Part shown: piece after piece, positions 46,602 to 57,420 of the stretch | How the letters are laid out: each line of letters begins with the position of its first letter | How positions within the stretch are numbered: the stretch's first letter is position 1 | The notes under the pieces: generated by a model | Told to the model about the DNA's origin: nothing | Seen by the model: only the letters and a program-made list of their open reading frames with translations | The model's database searches: none | Assembly: GCF_019175385.1 (NCBI RefSeq) | Contig: NC_083340.1 | Span: 17,682,336 to 17,746,335, forward strand | DNA: 64,000 bases | Direction of reading: 5' to 3' | Origin: Lycium barbarum | Lineage: Eukaryota > Streptophyta > Magnoliopsida > Solanales > Solanaceae | Program-made: the position numbers and the translations under genes

Positions 46602-48890
46602 ATGAAGCTTATTCGGAGTGTCTTATGGGCAGCTAATGCTTTCAAATTACGTTCTTCTGATCATCCTCAAGCTTTCAGGACCTTTTCTACACTTCCAAAT
46701 TTTGGTGGGTACTGTTTATTTTCCTTTTGCTAAATGCTATGCAATTCTCGTCATCAAATTGCATATAGTGTCATACCAACTTGCCATTTCTATGGGAAGT
46801 TTGTGTATTTATTTTTGAGCTCATTTTGAAGCCTATTTTCGTACAATTTTCTTTCTATGGTTGCAAATTTAAACTGTTTGCCTTCAATTACGCTCTCAAT
46901 TTTATAACATATGTTTACTTTTATCTGATGCAAAGATTTAATCTTTTGCTTGGTAGTTGTCAAAGTTATAGGGCAGTGTTACCGAATCTCACTTGAAGAG
47001 AGAATGCTTCTCCATCCTGATTTTTTTTTTTTTTTTTTTTTTTTGGAATGATAGTTAGAGGATCAGAAATTGCATGATTTTAGATAAACTATTCATATTT
47101 CTCTGATAGTTACGGAGAATTCTCAGAGTTGCTGCAGCCCGAGGAGGATCGAAAGATAGCATAAAGGGGTACATATCACAATTATAATGTAGAATATTGG
47201 ACTATCAAAATGGAAGGTAGTATTTGGAGGCTTTCCTTGCTTGCGGATTTATGAATTATCTAGCACTTTATGGATAAACTTTGTTTCCAATTACCAACTG
47301 AATGGAAGATTTCAACTAAGCACATAACAATTTATTGGATGAAGGTGAAAGATAACATATTTATGATGGAAAGGTTGGAGGACTATACGTATTATAAAGA
47401 GAAACAGAAATCTCACAAGGTAGAGACAAAACCAAATTGAGAAGTCATCCATATAGCATTAGGAACAGGTAAAGACACGTAAAGACCCTAGTGCTTACCT
47501 GCCTTGATAACTTTTAATTTGTATTGCTGCTTTAATAGGTAAGCGAGAAATAAAAATAAAGAATAATCCTTTTGTTTCTCTCTCTCTCTCTTTTTAAGCA
47601 CTGCAGAATCATCAGTTCTCTTGTTGGTATCCCACATAGTATTCTTTCAAATCTTGACATAATGGGAACTTGTTGAAATTGGCTCTACGGCATTTTGCAG
47701 TATTGTTTTCCCCCATCCTGCTGAATTATTATTCTACTGTTCCTTTTCTTGATAAGGTAAGGTATTTTATTAATAAAGATACTCTGTTACTGTTCCTAGT
47801 GTGGGAGAAAGAAAATTCTTCACTAAACGTTTTACTGTGAAACATTATAGTTAATTTCTCCAAGGGACTTCTAAGGAGATAGAGCAGAGCTTTGGGATTT
47901 TACAATCAGACTCTCCATTTCCAACTTCTTGAGTAATAGAAAAGGAACTGGTCCAGCAATGATTGTCCTTTCTTTCTTCTAAATCTGTCCTCCCCAATTC
48001 TAATTCTAATTCTAACTCTATCTTCTTATTTCTATCTAGTTTATGATTGTTTGGTTCAATTCCTTGTTTCTTACAATTTGGTTGTTATCAAACCAGTGAT
48101 TTGTATTAAGTGTTGTTTGAATCTGCTACAATGTCTTATCTAATTCAGTATTTAGGAGATCCAGGAATCTCTTGAACTTTTTTTTCCAAGCTTTTAATAT
48201 GCATTTGCAGAACAGTATTGTTTATAGCCGGCATACACATGCTGTTGTTTCTTATTTTGAACTTTTGGCTCAATGGATCATTTTGGTGCAGGTATTCAGG
48301 AGAAGACTGAAAGCAAAATATACAGTAATCAGCGCTCAATCTTGGGAATGAATGCTTGTTCAACATGTAATGTTGGTGCAAGGTGTTTCATACATTCTGT
48401 AAGCCCAAAGGAAGCTGAGATGGGAAACAATTCTAGACCAATGGACTTTGTTAGAGGACTTGCGGAGGACAATACAAGGGGTGTACTAAGCGGTGGTCCA
48501 CTTTCTAGGTATCATATCGAACAAGATGCTGATATTGTTCATATAAAGGTTCTTCGCAACAATGCCTTTGTTACTGTGACGGATTCAAAAGGGAACAAAA
48601 AGTTTGGGTCTACTGCAGGTAAGTTAACAGGAAAAGGAGGGAAAGTTGCAAGATATGCTGCCGAGTCAACTGCAGAACATGTTGGGCGTGAAGCAAGAGA
48701 CCGGGGCTTGAGGTCAGTGGTCATGAAAGTAAATGGCTTTACTTACTTTAAGAAAAAGAAGCAAGCAATTCTAAGCTTCAGAGAGGGCTACACTCATTCT
48801 CGTGGAGATAAGAATCCTGTGGTATACATTGAAGACACAACAAGAAAACCCCATAATGGATGCCGCCTCCCAAAGAAGCGTCGCATTTAA
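46602..48890 (+). CDS. RPS11: Mitochondrial 30S ribosomal protein S11 (uS11m), nuclear gene
   Basis: Two exons, 46602-46704 and 48292-48890, joined in phase (F-G-I-Q), give 233 residues. Exon 1 encodes MKLIRSVLWAANAFKLRSSD and on to TFSTLPNF, basic and serine-rich with no acidic residue before position 20, as in mitochondrial targeting peptides. Exon 2 encodes the full uS11 domain (about residues 115-233): ADIVHIKVLRNNAFVTVTDS, GSTAGKLTGKGGKVARYAAE, STAEHVGREARDRGLRSVVM and the C-terminal DTTRKPHNGCRLPKKRRI, which binds 16S-type rRNA in the small-subunit platform. Arabidopsis has a nuclear homolog (NFD3) needed for gametophyte nuclear fusion. The ATG is chosen because it begins the targeting peptide just after a splice acceptor. 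The frame is intact and likely functional. Confidence 0.92.
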
Positions 48891-49227
48891 TTGCTAATCG
48901 GATGATCAATGTTTCCTGTTATCTGGAACGTGACGAGTCATTAATCATATATGTTTACAGGGAATGAAATCGTCTGAACAGTTCAATAAACAGTCCCTGC
49001 TAGTTTTGGAGCCCTCAGTTGTCTAGTAAATGGAGCAAGAGTAGGCTGCTTCTGCTTATCAATTTACAGAGAGTATTTGATGTACTATTGATAGTAGCAG
49101 ATAGCAAATACGGCTTTGTTTTGTACAATTAGTGTGAGATTCTTCATTGACATTAAACCTCAACCTCTGAAAAAGTTTCGTGGAACTGTAGTTTGTGTCA
49201 AAAAGCTGTATTATCACTAGATTGTTT

Positions 49228-49390
49228 CATTTTGCGACTAATCAATTGCTATTTATTTGCCATATTTGTAGTTCAAACTCAACCTCTACTTATGTTTCAC
49301 TCTCCATTTAGATAAACTGCAAGAAGTGTTTGTAAATTTTTTTATTTTGCGAGTAATCAATTGCTATTTATTTGCCATATTTGTAGCTGA
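49228..49390. repeat. Short tandem duplication in RPS11 downstream DNA
   Basis: AATCAATTGCTATTTATTTG followed by CCATATTTGTAG occurs at about 49,239 and 49,354, roughly 115 bp apart. A minor local duplication. Confidence 0.7.
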
Positions 49391-49639
49391 ATACCAGTAG
49401 TCTACACGAAGAAAGAACAAAAAACACCTGCTTAAAAAACTGTAACATCACTGATTGCGAAACCCAGTTTTTTCCTTAATGATCTCTTGATTGATATCTT
49501 TGTACTAAACCAATTAGCAGTACCTGTAGGCAAATGGTGATTTTTGACCGACTCTTTGTTATTACCATTACGTGCTTTCCTTCAAGTTCAAATCTGTTCG
49601 ATTTTGAGCATGTAGAACTTACACAACTAGCTGAAATAT

Positions 49640-49728
49640 CAACAACAACATACCCATTGAAATTCTACAATATGAGGTCTGGGGAAGATAGAGTGGACGC
49701 AGCCCTTACCTCTACTTTGGAACTAACT
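49640..49728 (-). mobile_element. SINE 3' part (minus strand)
   Basis: AACAACAACATACCCATTGA, TATGAGGTCTGGGGAAGATA and GTGGACGCAGCCCTTACCTC are the inverse of the CTACCCTCCCCAGACCCCAC-type 3' body plus GTTGTTGTT tail of widespread Solanaceae-type SINEs. Only the 3' body is recognised. Confidence 0.65.
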
Positions 49729-49839
49729 GAAATATCATGTTTCTATAAAATGTCACTGCAAACCATGAACATAAGGACTGACGGCTTTTGCAAAATTTCC
49801 AAGATACCCGGCGCACAAACTTGAATTCAACTTAGAAGT

Positions 49840-50023
49840 ATACTAGCAAACTATGCCCATGCGATGTACGGGGCCCAACATGATTGATTTGGTTACTCAA
49901 TTTAGTTAGTCTTTATAGTTTGTATATTTTGCAAAGAATACTGCGATTCTCCTTAGTGAGTCTCCTTTTTTTTTCTTTTCCTCTTATTTTTCCCCTTAAT
50001 TTCTCAATTGTTATTAAAATTTG
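49840..50023 (+). mobile_element. 5' end of another ACTAG...CGGGGCCC-type element
   Basis: TATACTAGCAAACTATGCCC and TACGGGGCCCAACATG resemble the repeated ends at 28,682 and 31,700. The tandem duplication that follows carries the matching GTGTTGGTCCACC-type end. Confidence 0.4.
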
Positions 50024-50865
50024 TCTTATCTTGATTATGTCCGCCTTTTTTTATATTTAGTAAATTGACAATTCAAATATCCTACATGTCAAGTTTATAA
50101 TCACAAGATTCAAAGGATATTTTATTATATTATACACATTTTTAATTTAGAACCACAAGATTCAAAAGTCTATCTTTATTTCTTAAACTAGGTGTCTAGT
50201 CAAACGTAGACACTTAAATTGAAACAGAGGGAGTATATGCCAAATGAAGGAAATGAAAGGATAATTGAGATACTGCGGACACGTGGGGATTTAAAAAGTA
50301 AACACACAAGAGGTAGTATTAATGTTAAACTTCTGAAATGTACACATGTTAGTCTCGGCTTAGAGTACAATTTCAGTTGTTTTTTGTACAACTTATTGTT
50401 GCCGTGTTGGTCCACCTTGGGCGTTTGTTGCTAAATAAAAAAAATGTCTTATTTTGATTATGTTCGCTTCTTTTTATATTTAGTAAGTTGACAATTCAAA
50501 TATCCTGCATGTCAAGTTTATAATCACAAGATTCAAAGGATATTTTATTATATTATACACATTCTTAATTTAGAACCACAAGATTTGAAAGTCTATCTTT
50601 ATTTGTTAAGCTCCGTGTCTAGTCAAACATCGACACTTAAATTGAGACAGAGTGAGTATATGCCAAATGAAGGAAATGAAAGGACAATTAAGACACTGCG
50701 GACCCGTGGGGACTTAAAAAGTAAACACACAAGAGGTAAAATTAATGTTCAACTTCTGAAATGTACACATGTTAGACCCTGCTTAAAGTACAATTTCAGT
50801 TGCTTTTTGTACAACTTATTGATGCTGTGTTCGTCAACCTTGGGTGTTTATATATAATAATAATA
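50024..50865 (+). repeat. Tandem duplication, two copies of about 420 bp
   Basis: Copy 1 (50,024-50,443) and copy 2 (50,445-50,865) match throughout. Each contains CAAATATCCTRCATGTCAAG, ACACTTAAATTGARACAGAG (a Stowaway-like GAGGGAGTA end), ATGCCAAATGAAGGAAATGA, and ends near a GTGTTSGTCMACCTTGGG motif. Confidence 0.85.
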
Positions 50866-51755
50866 ATATAATATAAGAAAAATATAGAATAGAAAAATAG
50901 ATATATATTTTTAGTAATGTGGCCAAGTAATATGGGACGAAGGGAGTACTTCATTTATTAATTCTTAAAGAACGTGAAAAGTCAAGTATAGTAATGTGGC
51001 CAAGTAATATGGAACGAAAGGAGTACTTCATTTATTAATTCTTAAAGAACGTGAAAAGTCAAGTAATGTGGCCAAGTAATATGAGACGGAGGGAGTACTT
51101 CATTTATTAATTCTTAAAGAACGTGAAAAGTCAAAAATGAACTAGTAAAAGTGCACGGAGGAAATAAATGTGTTGGAGAACTAAAATTGAAGTGCATACA
51201 TGTATACATGAGAAGAGAATAAATATTCAGCAAGAACGTGAAAAGTCAAAAGTGAACAAGTAAAAGTGCACAGAGGAAATAAATATGTGTCGGAGAATTA
51301 AAATTGAAGTACATCATGTATACATGAGAAGAGAATAAATATTCAGTACTATGACATATGTCCGTGTGGGATTTAATTCTTAAAAAACGTGAAAAATCAA
51401 AAGCGAACAAGTAAAAGTGTACAGCAGAAATAAATTTGTGTAGGAGAATTAAAATTGAACTGCATACGTCTATACATGAGAAGAGAATAAATATTCAGCA
51501 AGAACGTGAAAAGTGAAAAGTGAACAAGTAAAAGTGCACGGAGGAAATAAATGTCGGAGAATTAAAATTGAAGTGCATACGTCTATACATGAGAAGAGAA
51601 TAAATATTAAGTACTATGACATATGTCCACGTGAGATTAAAAAAATAGTTGGTTAAAGTGTACAAGTTATGTAGCTTTTGGTACAAGCATTCATTGTGTG
51701 TACAAGCAGTCAATGCTGTGTTGGTCCACTTCCGCACTTGTATATAATACAAATG
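50866..51755 (+). repeat. Stowaway-like tandem array, copy 3
   Basis: Same blocks as at 29.9-31.7 kb: GCCAAGTAATATGGGACG, ATTTATTAATTCTTAAAGAA, CGTGAAAAGTCAAAAGTGAA, GGAGAATTAAAATTGAAGTG. The end is CAATGCTGTGTTGGTCCACT followed by TCCGCACTTGTATATAATAC. Confidence 0.7.
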
Positions 51756-51904
51756 AGCGATAGGACATGTTTTATACGGACTCTAGTAATATAGATGTCA
51801 GTCTCAGCAAAAATTCTAATTATGGATAGTCAAAATATTCCAAGAACGGGATCCGAGCTACTGCCCCTATTCCTTGTACTCCACAAGATTGAAGAGGAAG
51901 AAAA

Positions 51905-52277
51905 CTAAAATAGAGATTGCCTTTGTGAAACCTTCTTTCCCAATATAGCCTCCCAAACCACTGGCAAGAATGGGCCTTTCTTCTCCAAGTATTCCCTAAC
52001 AGCTTTCTCATCAAGGATGAATCCCTTCTACCTCACTATTTTAATCATGTTTTGAACCTCTTCTAAACTCGTTTCCTTGCAAAATCCATCAACTAAACCT
52101 ATAAACGTTGCAAGAGCGGGAGAATGTCCAACCTCCAACATCCAACATCTCCATGCAAAACTCAAGTGCCTTCTCTAATCTCTTTCCATGACATAGCCCC
52201 CGAATCAAGATACCATAACTAAACGCATTTGGAACAATGCCAATACCTTGCATGTTCCAGAAAATCCTGACAGCTTA
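51905..52277 (-). pseudogene. PPR protein, C-terminal fragment
   Basis: On the minus strand one frame reads AVRIFWNMQGIGIVPNAFSY and GILIRGLCHGKRLEKALEFC, a typical PPR helix pair. After a shift caused by a repeated GATGTTGGA/GGTTGG word it continues HSPALATFIGLVDGFCKETS with a second repeat, then a TAG (in IVR-stop-KGF), then DEKAVREYLEKKGPFLPVVW and GKKVSQRQSLF to a natural-looking TAG at 51,907-51,905. PPR proteins bind organelle RNA. The upstream repeats are missing. The start at 52,277 follows a TTTTAAG sequence that may be an old splice acceptor. One frameshift and one stop make it a pseudogene. Confidence 0.8.
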
Positions 52278-52853
52278 AAACAGTGGCAGGCACTACTTGA
52301 GTTCACTTCAAGCTGGCAAATGATGACCTTATCCTTTTTATTTTGGACCAGAATTCAATCTGTAGCCCAAAATAAAAGAAGCTTCAGTCCAACAAAACAA
52401 TTGTAACCAGTAACATGCAGTGCAATCTTATACCTTTGTGTTATTCTTCACCTACAAAGGGCAAAAAGAACAGAGTAAACAATCACTTGACGATTAACAA
52501 GAAGTATATTATCATGATAAAGTAAGTAAACAGATGAAGTCCATGAAAGCATTGTTTTGCACATAAAAATAAATGCAATTCCACAGCTAATTAGGCGCAA
52601 CACAGATCAGCTAAATAACATGACAGTTAATTAAGGTGTAAATTTCCCAAATGGTTACTCAACTAAAGGAAATTATATATTCCGTATTAAAGTTACTTGT
52701 CTTATTTTCATATTAATAAAGCCACTCAACTGATACCCTATTTTCCACAAAATAACTTTGATCGGAAATACAACTTTCTCTGCCGAAAATCAAATTTGGA
52801 TGGGTACCACATAATCAATTTTTTTTGTTGTTGGTTTATGAAAAAATGCTTAT
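52278..52853. other. Intergenic DNA, nothing recognised
   Basis: AT-rich sequence with no gene. It borders the small LTR element on the right; five-base target duplications for that element were not evident (CTTAT left, TATTT right). Confidence 0.4.
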
Positions 52854-53046
52854 TGTTGGAAATAATAATTCAAAATTGTAGGAAATCAAAATTGGTTAGA
52901 ATTTGATATTTTAATTCATGTCTAATTAGGATTTATAGTCAAATTAGTATAGGAATAGGTTTTCTTATTTTGAGTTAAATTAGGTTTTATACTATTATAA
53001 ATAGGGTTGTTACTATTTATTTTATAGGGTGAAGATTGTAGCGAGC
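52854..53046 (+). repeat. 5' LTR of the small element, first part
   Basis: Matches 57,186 onward (CATGTCTAATTAGGATTTAT, AGTCAAATTAGTATAGGAAT). It ends at the CGAGC duplication, after which the nested solo LTR begins; the LTR resumes at 56,101. Confidence 0.9.
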
Positions 53047-53208
53047 TGTCACGACCCAACCCCGTAGGCCGTGACTAGTGCCCGAGTTGGGCACCCTAAC
53101 ACACTCATCCTGAATAAATCACACTCAGATAGTGTATGCGGCACTAATATCACACGCTGCCTCAAATTATATCAAACTATCTCAGACACATTTCAAACAC
53201 AACCATGT

Positions 53209-53284
<76 letters not shown>

Positions 53285-56095
53285 CAAAAGCCGACAAAAC
53301 TATCAAATGGCACAACGGCCCCAAAACAAATACGAATGCACGCCGACAAGGCTGCCATAGCGAATAGGATCATACAAACACATCTGAACAGAAGTAGGCA
53401 CACACACCCACAAATACGTCTACAGACCTCTAAACAGACCAACAGATACATATGGCGGGACAGGGCCCCGCCGTACCCCTGAATCAAATATATACATATG
53501 CAACGAACGAGGATATATACCAAAATGTAGGCTCCGAAATGATAGGAGCACTCCAAACAGCAAAAGAGGGTGTCCTAAACTGGTGGATCACCAAACTGTG
53601 CGTCTGTACCTGCGGGCATGAAACGCAGCCCCCGAAGAAAGGGGGGTCAGTACGAAATATGTACTGAATATGCAAAGCAGAAGATACAGAAAACAAATCT
53701 GAGACATAAACGAAATAGGAGTACAGAACATGAGTACAAATCCAACATATCAAAAATGTTTCATTTAAAAATATATAAGTCATGCATAGGGTACAGAAGA
53801 ATATGGTCGCCCGCCCGTCGATGGCGCCATAACACAAAATAACACCAGAAAGGTTTCAAATCTCCGTATCCCCGTCACATATCATAACACAGCATAACGC
53901 CATACACAGCATAACACCAAAATAAGTGGAACCAGGCCCTCCAACGAGTGGCTCGGTAAATCATAAACACAGCATAACTCCGGAGTATATCATAGTGCGC
54001 ACGACAACAGAACCGGCCCGGGACTCGGCGAAAAGTATAACAGAAGGCACGAGTAGAGTCGTGAGTAGTCATATGCATAAAATCATTATCAAGAACTCAA
54101 ACATAAGTAAAATGATCATACTTAGAAATCGAAATAATAGTCATACCAAATTCTTTCAAAAGTTCTCCGAATTACATAAAGGAAAGTCGCGGGACCCACG
54201 GACGGGTATTGACCCGAGCCGGGGCCGCCTATGAAAAATATACTCATCATACGCCATATAAACTCCTAAAAAAAATATTGAGGCAATCCGAGCCTTTTTG
54301 TGAAAGATATGGCGTTCTTAGCTACGGAATTCTTTAAAACAAACCTTTTTATACAAAGTTTGGAAATCAATTCTTTCGAAAACATAAAGGCTCATATTTC
54401 GTCACATCATACATAAGAATGCCAAGAAATAGGTATAAGGATCATAGAGTGCTCGGATTTCGAATCTTAGAATTTTCCTCAAGGCTCATAATCTAGCCTA
54501 TTGAAAACTAAGGCATGCCAAAAGAAAGAAGGCTTAAGCTTTACATACCTCGTACGCACTCCAAGTTAGCCAATCTAAAGTTAATCCCAACCTACGCCTC
54601 GGGCTCCCCAAGGTCTACAAATACGCCAACGAATATCAAACATTAGCCATGGGCACTTAAGCAATTTATTCCAAACTAACATTAAATTCTACAGAAATTT
54701 GGGCAGCATTTCCCCTGTAAATAGGTCAACCCGAGAATTTAACTCGTCCAAAATCAACAACAACAACAATAATAACCAACCTAGTAACTCCAATAACCAA
54801 TCCGAAAGGCAATATTACATTAATACTCTCTTTTTCATCATTCAACAACATTCATAATAATTAATTCGACGGCTTACATTCAAGCCACATTATCGCTTAT
54901 ACATTCAAATACTACCCCAAACTCATACTAACAACATTCAATAACACTTTTAAACAAATTACATAATATTTCCAACAATCCCACATTTTCTCCAACTTGG
55001 CCGAAAACAGCCCCTAAACCGAGAACCTCACTATAACACACCTTCCGACTTTCGAATCATGATTTGCACCAATAATCCCCATTCTAACAATGCCATTCTC
55101 ATAAAAATAAAAATTGTATTAATTGCACAAAATTCCCCAAGTCAACCCGCACACTTACCATATCAATTTTTGGACATTAAACTTTCATTTCCAAACTAGA
55201 ATTCATAACGACAACAACTAAAACACCAAGCGATATTAATTCATTCCTTGCTACAAATTGGAGGCTATATACACGGCCATACACCCATATACACATTTAG
55301 ATGGTCCTAATTTATTTCTTCACCCTACAACAATCAAACATGCTATATGGAACTAATTCATCAACTCAATACCACACAACACACACACACCTCACACGGC
55401 TAACACACCCATCACACAACCCACTTCCAACATACTATATTTCACCAATTTCCTCTATATTAACATACTACAACATGAATAAAATGTTCACAACACATAA
55501 ACAAGATCAAAACTTACCTTTCTTCTTCAATTCCACAATGGGTTAGGGTTTGCGATCTCTTAAACGAATGACTTGATCGCTCCAACAATGCTTCCACGCT
55601 ACTTAGGGACCTCCAAATAGTGGGTTTGTACCAAGGAAAAAATTTTGGGATGGCTTGAATTTGATTTGGTTTTTCCTCTTTCTTGGCCGAGAGTGGTGGA
55701 AATGGTGCTCTCAATTTTCTTGATTTTTCTCTAAGTGTTGAAGATGTGGAAAGATGACTTAGTCTTCATCTTTTTAAGCCCCCACAAAAATGCTCCAAGT
55801 GTCTTTGGCCCACACATGTGTTGGACCAATTAAAATTGGCCACAACAATGTGTGGGACCACACCAATCCACACGGCCAAGGGGCCTTATTGAGCAAGATT
55901 TTTTTTATTCCAATTATATGAATTTTGGTCCCAATTTTTCCTAAGTGTTCCATGCCAACAATTTCATATATAACTTATGTCTCAAAATAAAATCACAAGT
56001 CAAAAGTCCCGACTTCAAATCCCGGAATAGTCTTGGCCCTAACTTATCATAGTTAATCCGGGTTGTCCCAATGTATAAAAATACGGGATATAACA
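53047..56095 (+). mobile_element. Solo LTR (3.0 kb) inside the small element's 5' LTR
   Basis: TGTCACGACCCAACCCCGTA ... GGATATAACA, flanked by perfect CGAGC duplications (53,042-53,046 and 56,096-56,100). It is related to the solo LTR at 37,954-40,853 through shared start, GACAGGGCCCCGCCGTACCC, GTGCGTCTGTACCTGCGGGC and GCAGCCCCCGAAGAA blocks. It holds a (CA)n(TA)n microsatellite at 53,211-53,284. No coding region. Confidence 0.92.
53211..53284. repeat. (CA)n(TA)n compound microsatellite
   Basis: About 23 CA units followed by about 14 TA units. Open frames crossing it (poly Thr-His or Tyr-Ile) are artefacts. Confidence 0.95.
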
Positions 56096-56100
56096 CGAGC

Positions 56101-56143
56101 ATTCAGAGATTCATAGAGTTTATCAATAAAATATTTTCCTTCA
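56101..56143 (+). repeat. 5' LTR of the small element, second part
   Basis: ATTCAGAGATTCATAGAG through CAATAAAATATTTTCCTTCA matches 57,378-57,420. It is followed after three bases by the primer site. Confidence 0.9.
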
Positions 56144-56146
56144 AAT

Positions 56147-56157
56147 TGGTATCAGAG
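56147..56157 (+). promoter_or_regulatory. Primer-binding site of the small element
   Basis: TGGTATCAGAG, complementary to initiator tRNA-Met; the next bases TTT differ from the usual C. Confidence 0.8.
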
Positions 56158-56405
56158 TTTCTACGATCCTGGTAGAAAATCAAAGAGCTTCCGCTGCCGG
56201 CGGGCAGCTATGACTCATATATGTCGCCCGTCTGGCCAATGATGATGATGTTGGCAAACGTCAGGCTAATGATATGCATGAAAAACAATCATGCTGAGAA
56301 GGACTAACAAACTGTTGCAAGTTTAAAAAGGTGCAAGAAAATATGCACAAGAGGAACAAACTGTCTTTTCTAGAAGTCGGAGAAGTGGGTTAAAAAAAAT
56401 TGGGT

Positions 56406-57095
56406 GTTGATGAGAAAGTGCATCAACAAGTTGAAATGTTGGAGAGAAAGTGCTCCAACGATTGTGAAGGTTGAAGAGAAAGTGCTTCAATAATTGAAGG
56501 TTCGTGAGAAAGTGCATCAACAAAATTGGAATGTTGGAGAGAAAATGCTCCAATGATTATGAAGGTTGAAGAGAAAGTGCTTCAACAATTGAAGGTTGGT
56601 GAGAAAGTGCATCAACAAATTGGAATGTTGGAGAGAAAGTGCTCCAACGATTGTGAAGGTTGAAGAGAAAGTGCTTCAACAATTGAAGGTTGGTGAGAAA
56701 GTGTATCAACAAAATTGGAATGTTGGAGAGAAAGTGTTGCAACGATTGTTAAGGTTGAAGAGAAAGTGCTTCAACAATTGAAGGTTGGTGAGAAAGTGCA
56801 TCAACAAATTGGAATGTTGGAGAGAAAATGTTCCAACGATTATGAAGGTTGAAGAGAAAGTGCTTCAACAATTGAAGGTTGGTGAGAAAGTGCATCAACA
56901 AATTGGAATGTTGGAGAGAAAGTGCTCCAACGATTGAAGGTTGAAGAGAAAGTGCTTCAACAATGGAATGTTGGGGAGAAAGTGCTCCAACGGTTGTGAA
57001 GATTGGAGAGAAAGTGTTATTGTGACGGTTGAAGAGAAAGTGTTTCAACTAATTGGAAGATGACGAGTGACGGTTGAAAATAAAGTGCTTCAACG
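56406..57095 (+). repeat. Tandem array of about 22 covarying hairpins
   Basis: Units of 30-33 bp each carry two 7-nt arms around loop AGAAAGTG. Three arm pairs alternate: GTTGATG (or GTTGGTG) with CATCAAC, GTTGGAG with CTCCAAC, and GTTGAAG with CTTCAAC. The order of the three types repeats with a period of about 94-96 bp from 56,406 to about 57,000. The arm sequences differ between types, yet pairing is kept (A-T to G-C and T-A changes on both sides, or a G-T wobble). Looser units flank the array (GTGCA/TGCAC around 56,331-56,348; GTTGGAAAC near 57,103). Spacers are AATTGAAG, AAATTGGAAT and GATTGTGAAG. A coding reading (V-x-E-K-V-x-Q repeats) exists but the frame breaks in each larger unit. 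Confidence 0.85.
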
Positions 57096-57185
57096 ATTGA
57101 TGGGTTGGAAACAAGTGCCTCGACAATTTGAAGATGGTGACAAGTGGATCAAGAATTAGATATACAATTTTGAATTACGGGAGAA

Positions 57186-57420
57186 TGTTGAAAATAATAA
57201 TTCAAAATTATAGGAAACCAAAATTGGTTAGGATTTGGTGTTTTAATTCATGTCTAATTAGGATTTATAGTCAAATTAGTATAGGAATAGGTTTTCCTAT
57301 TTTGAGTTAAATTAGGTTTATACTATTATAAATGGGGCTGCTACTATTTATTTTATAGGGTAGAGATTGTAGCGAGTATTCAGAAATTCATAGAGTTTAT
57401 CAATAAAATATTTTCCTTCA
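57186..57420 (+). repeat. 3' LTR of the small element
   Basis: 235 bp with a TATA box (TATAAAT, 57,327-57,333) and AATAAA (57,402-57,407). These mark a compact promoter and polyadenylation signal. Confidence 0.88.

Larger units (their letters stand above)
52854..57420 (+). mobile_element. Small non-autonomous LTR retrotransposon (TRIM-like), 5' LTR interrupted
   Basis: The 235-bp LTRs run from TGTTG to TTTTCCTTCA. The right copy is 57,186-57,420. The left copy is 52,854-53,046 plus 56,101-56,143, split by a solo LTR. A primer site (TGGTATCAGAG, 56,147-56,157) and a polypurine GGGAGAA (57,179-57,185) are present. Without the insertion the element is about 1.5 kb with a 1.04 kb interior lacking gag or pol. 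The GGGAGAATGTTG junction resembles Copia elements, which may supply its proteins in trans. Most of the interior is a tandem hairpin array. Confidence 0.85.

Noticed and set aside
53071..53482. Frames with poly Thr-His and Tyr-Ile runs
   Set aside because: Artefact of the (CA)n(TA)n microsatellite within the solo LTR.
56406..57095. CRISPR-like array or protein-coding repeat gene
   Set aside because: There are no unique spacers, and this is plant DNA inside an LTR element. The coding reading loses its frame in each larger unit and there is no single open frame.
52854..57420. Retrozyme (small LTR element with hammerhead ribozymes)
   Set aside because: The size and signals fit, and the first hairpin contains TGATGAGAAAG, but no CTGATGA core with a matching GAAA and stem III arrangement occurs in the LTR or in the hairpin units.
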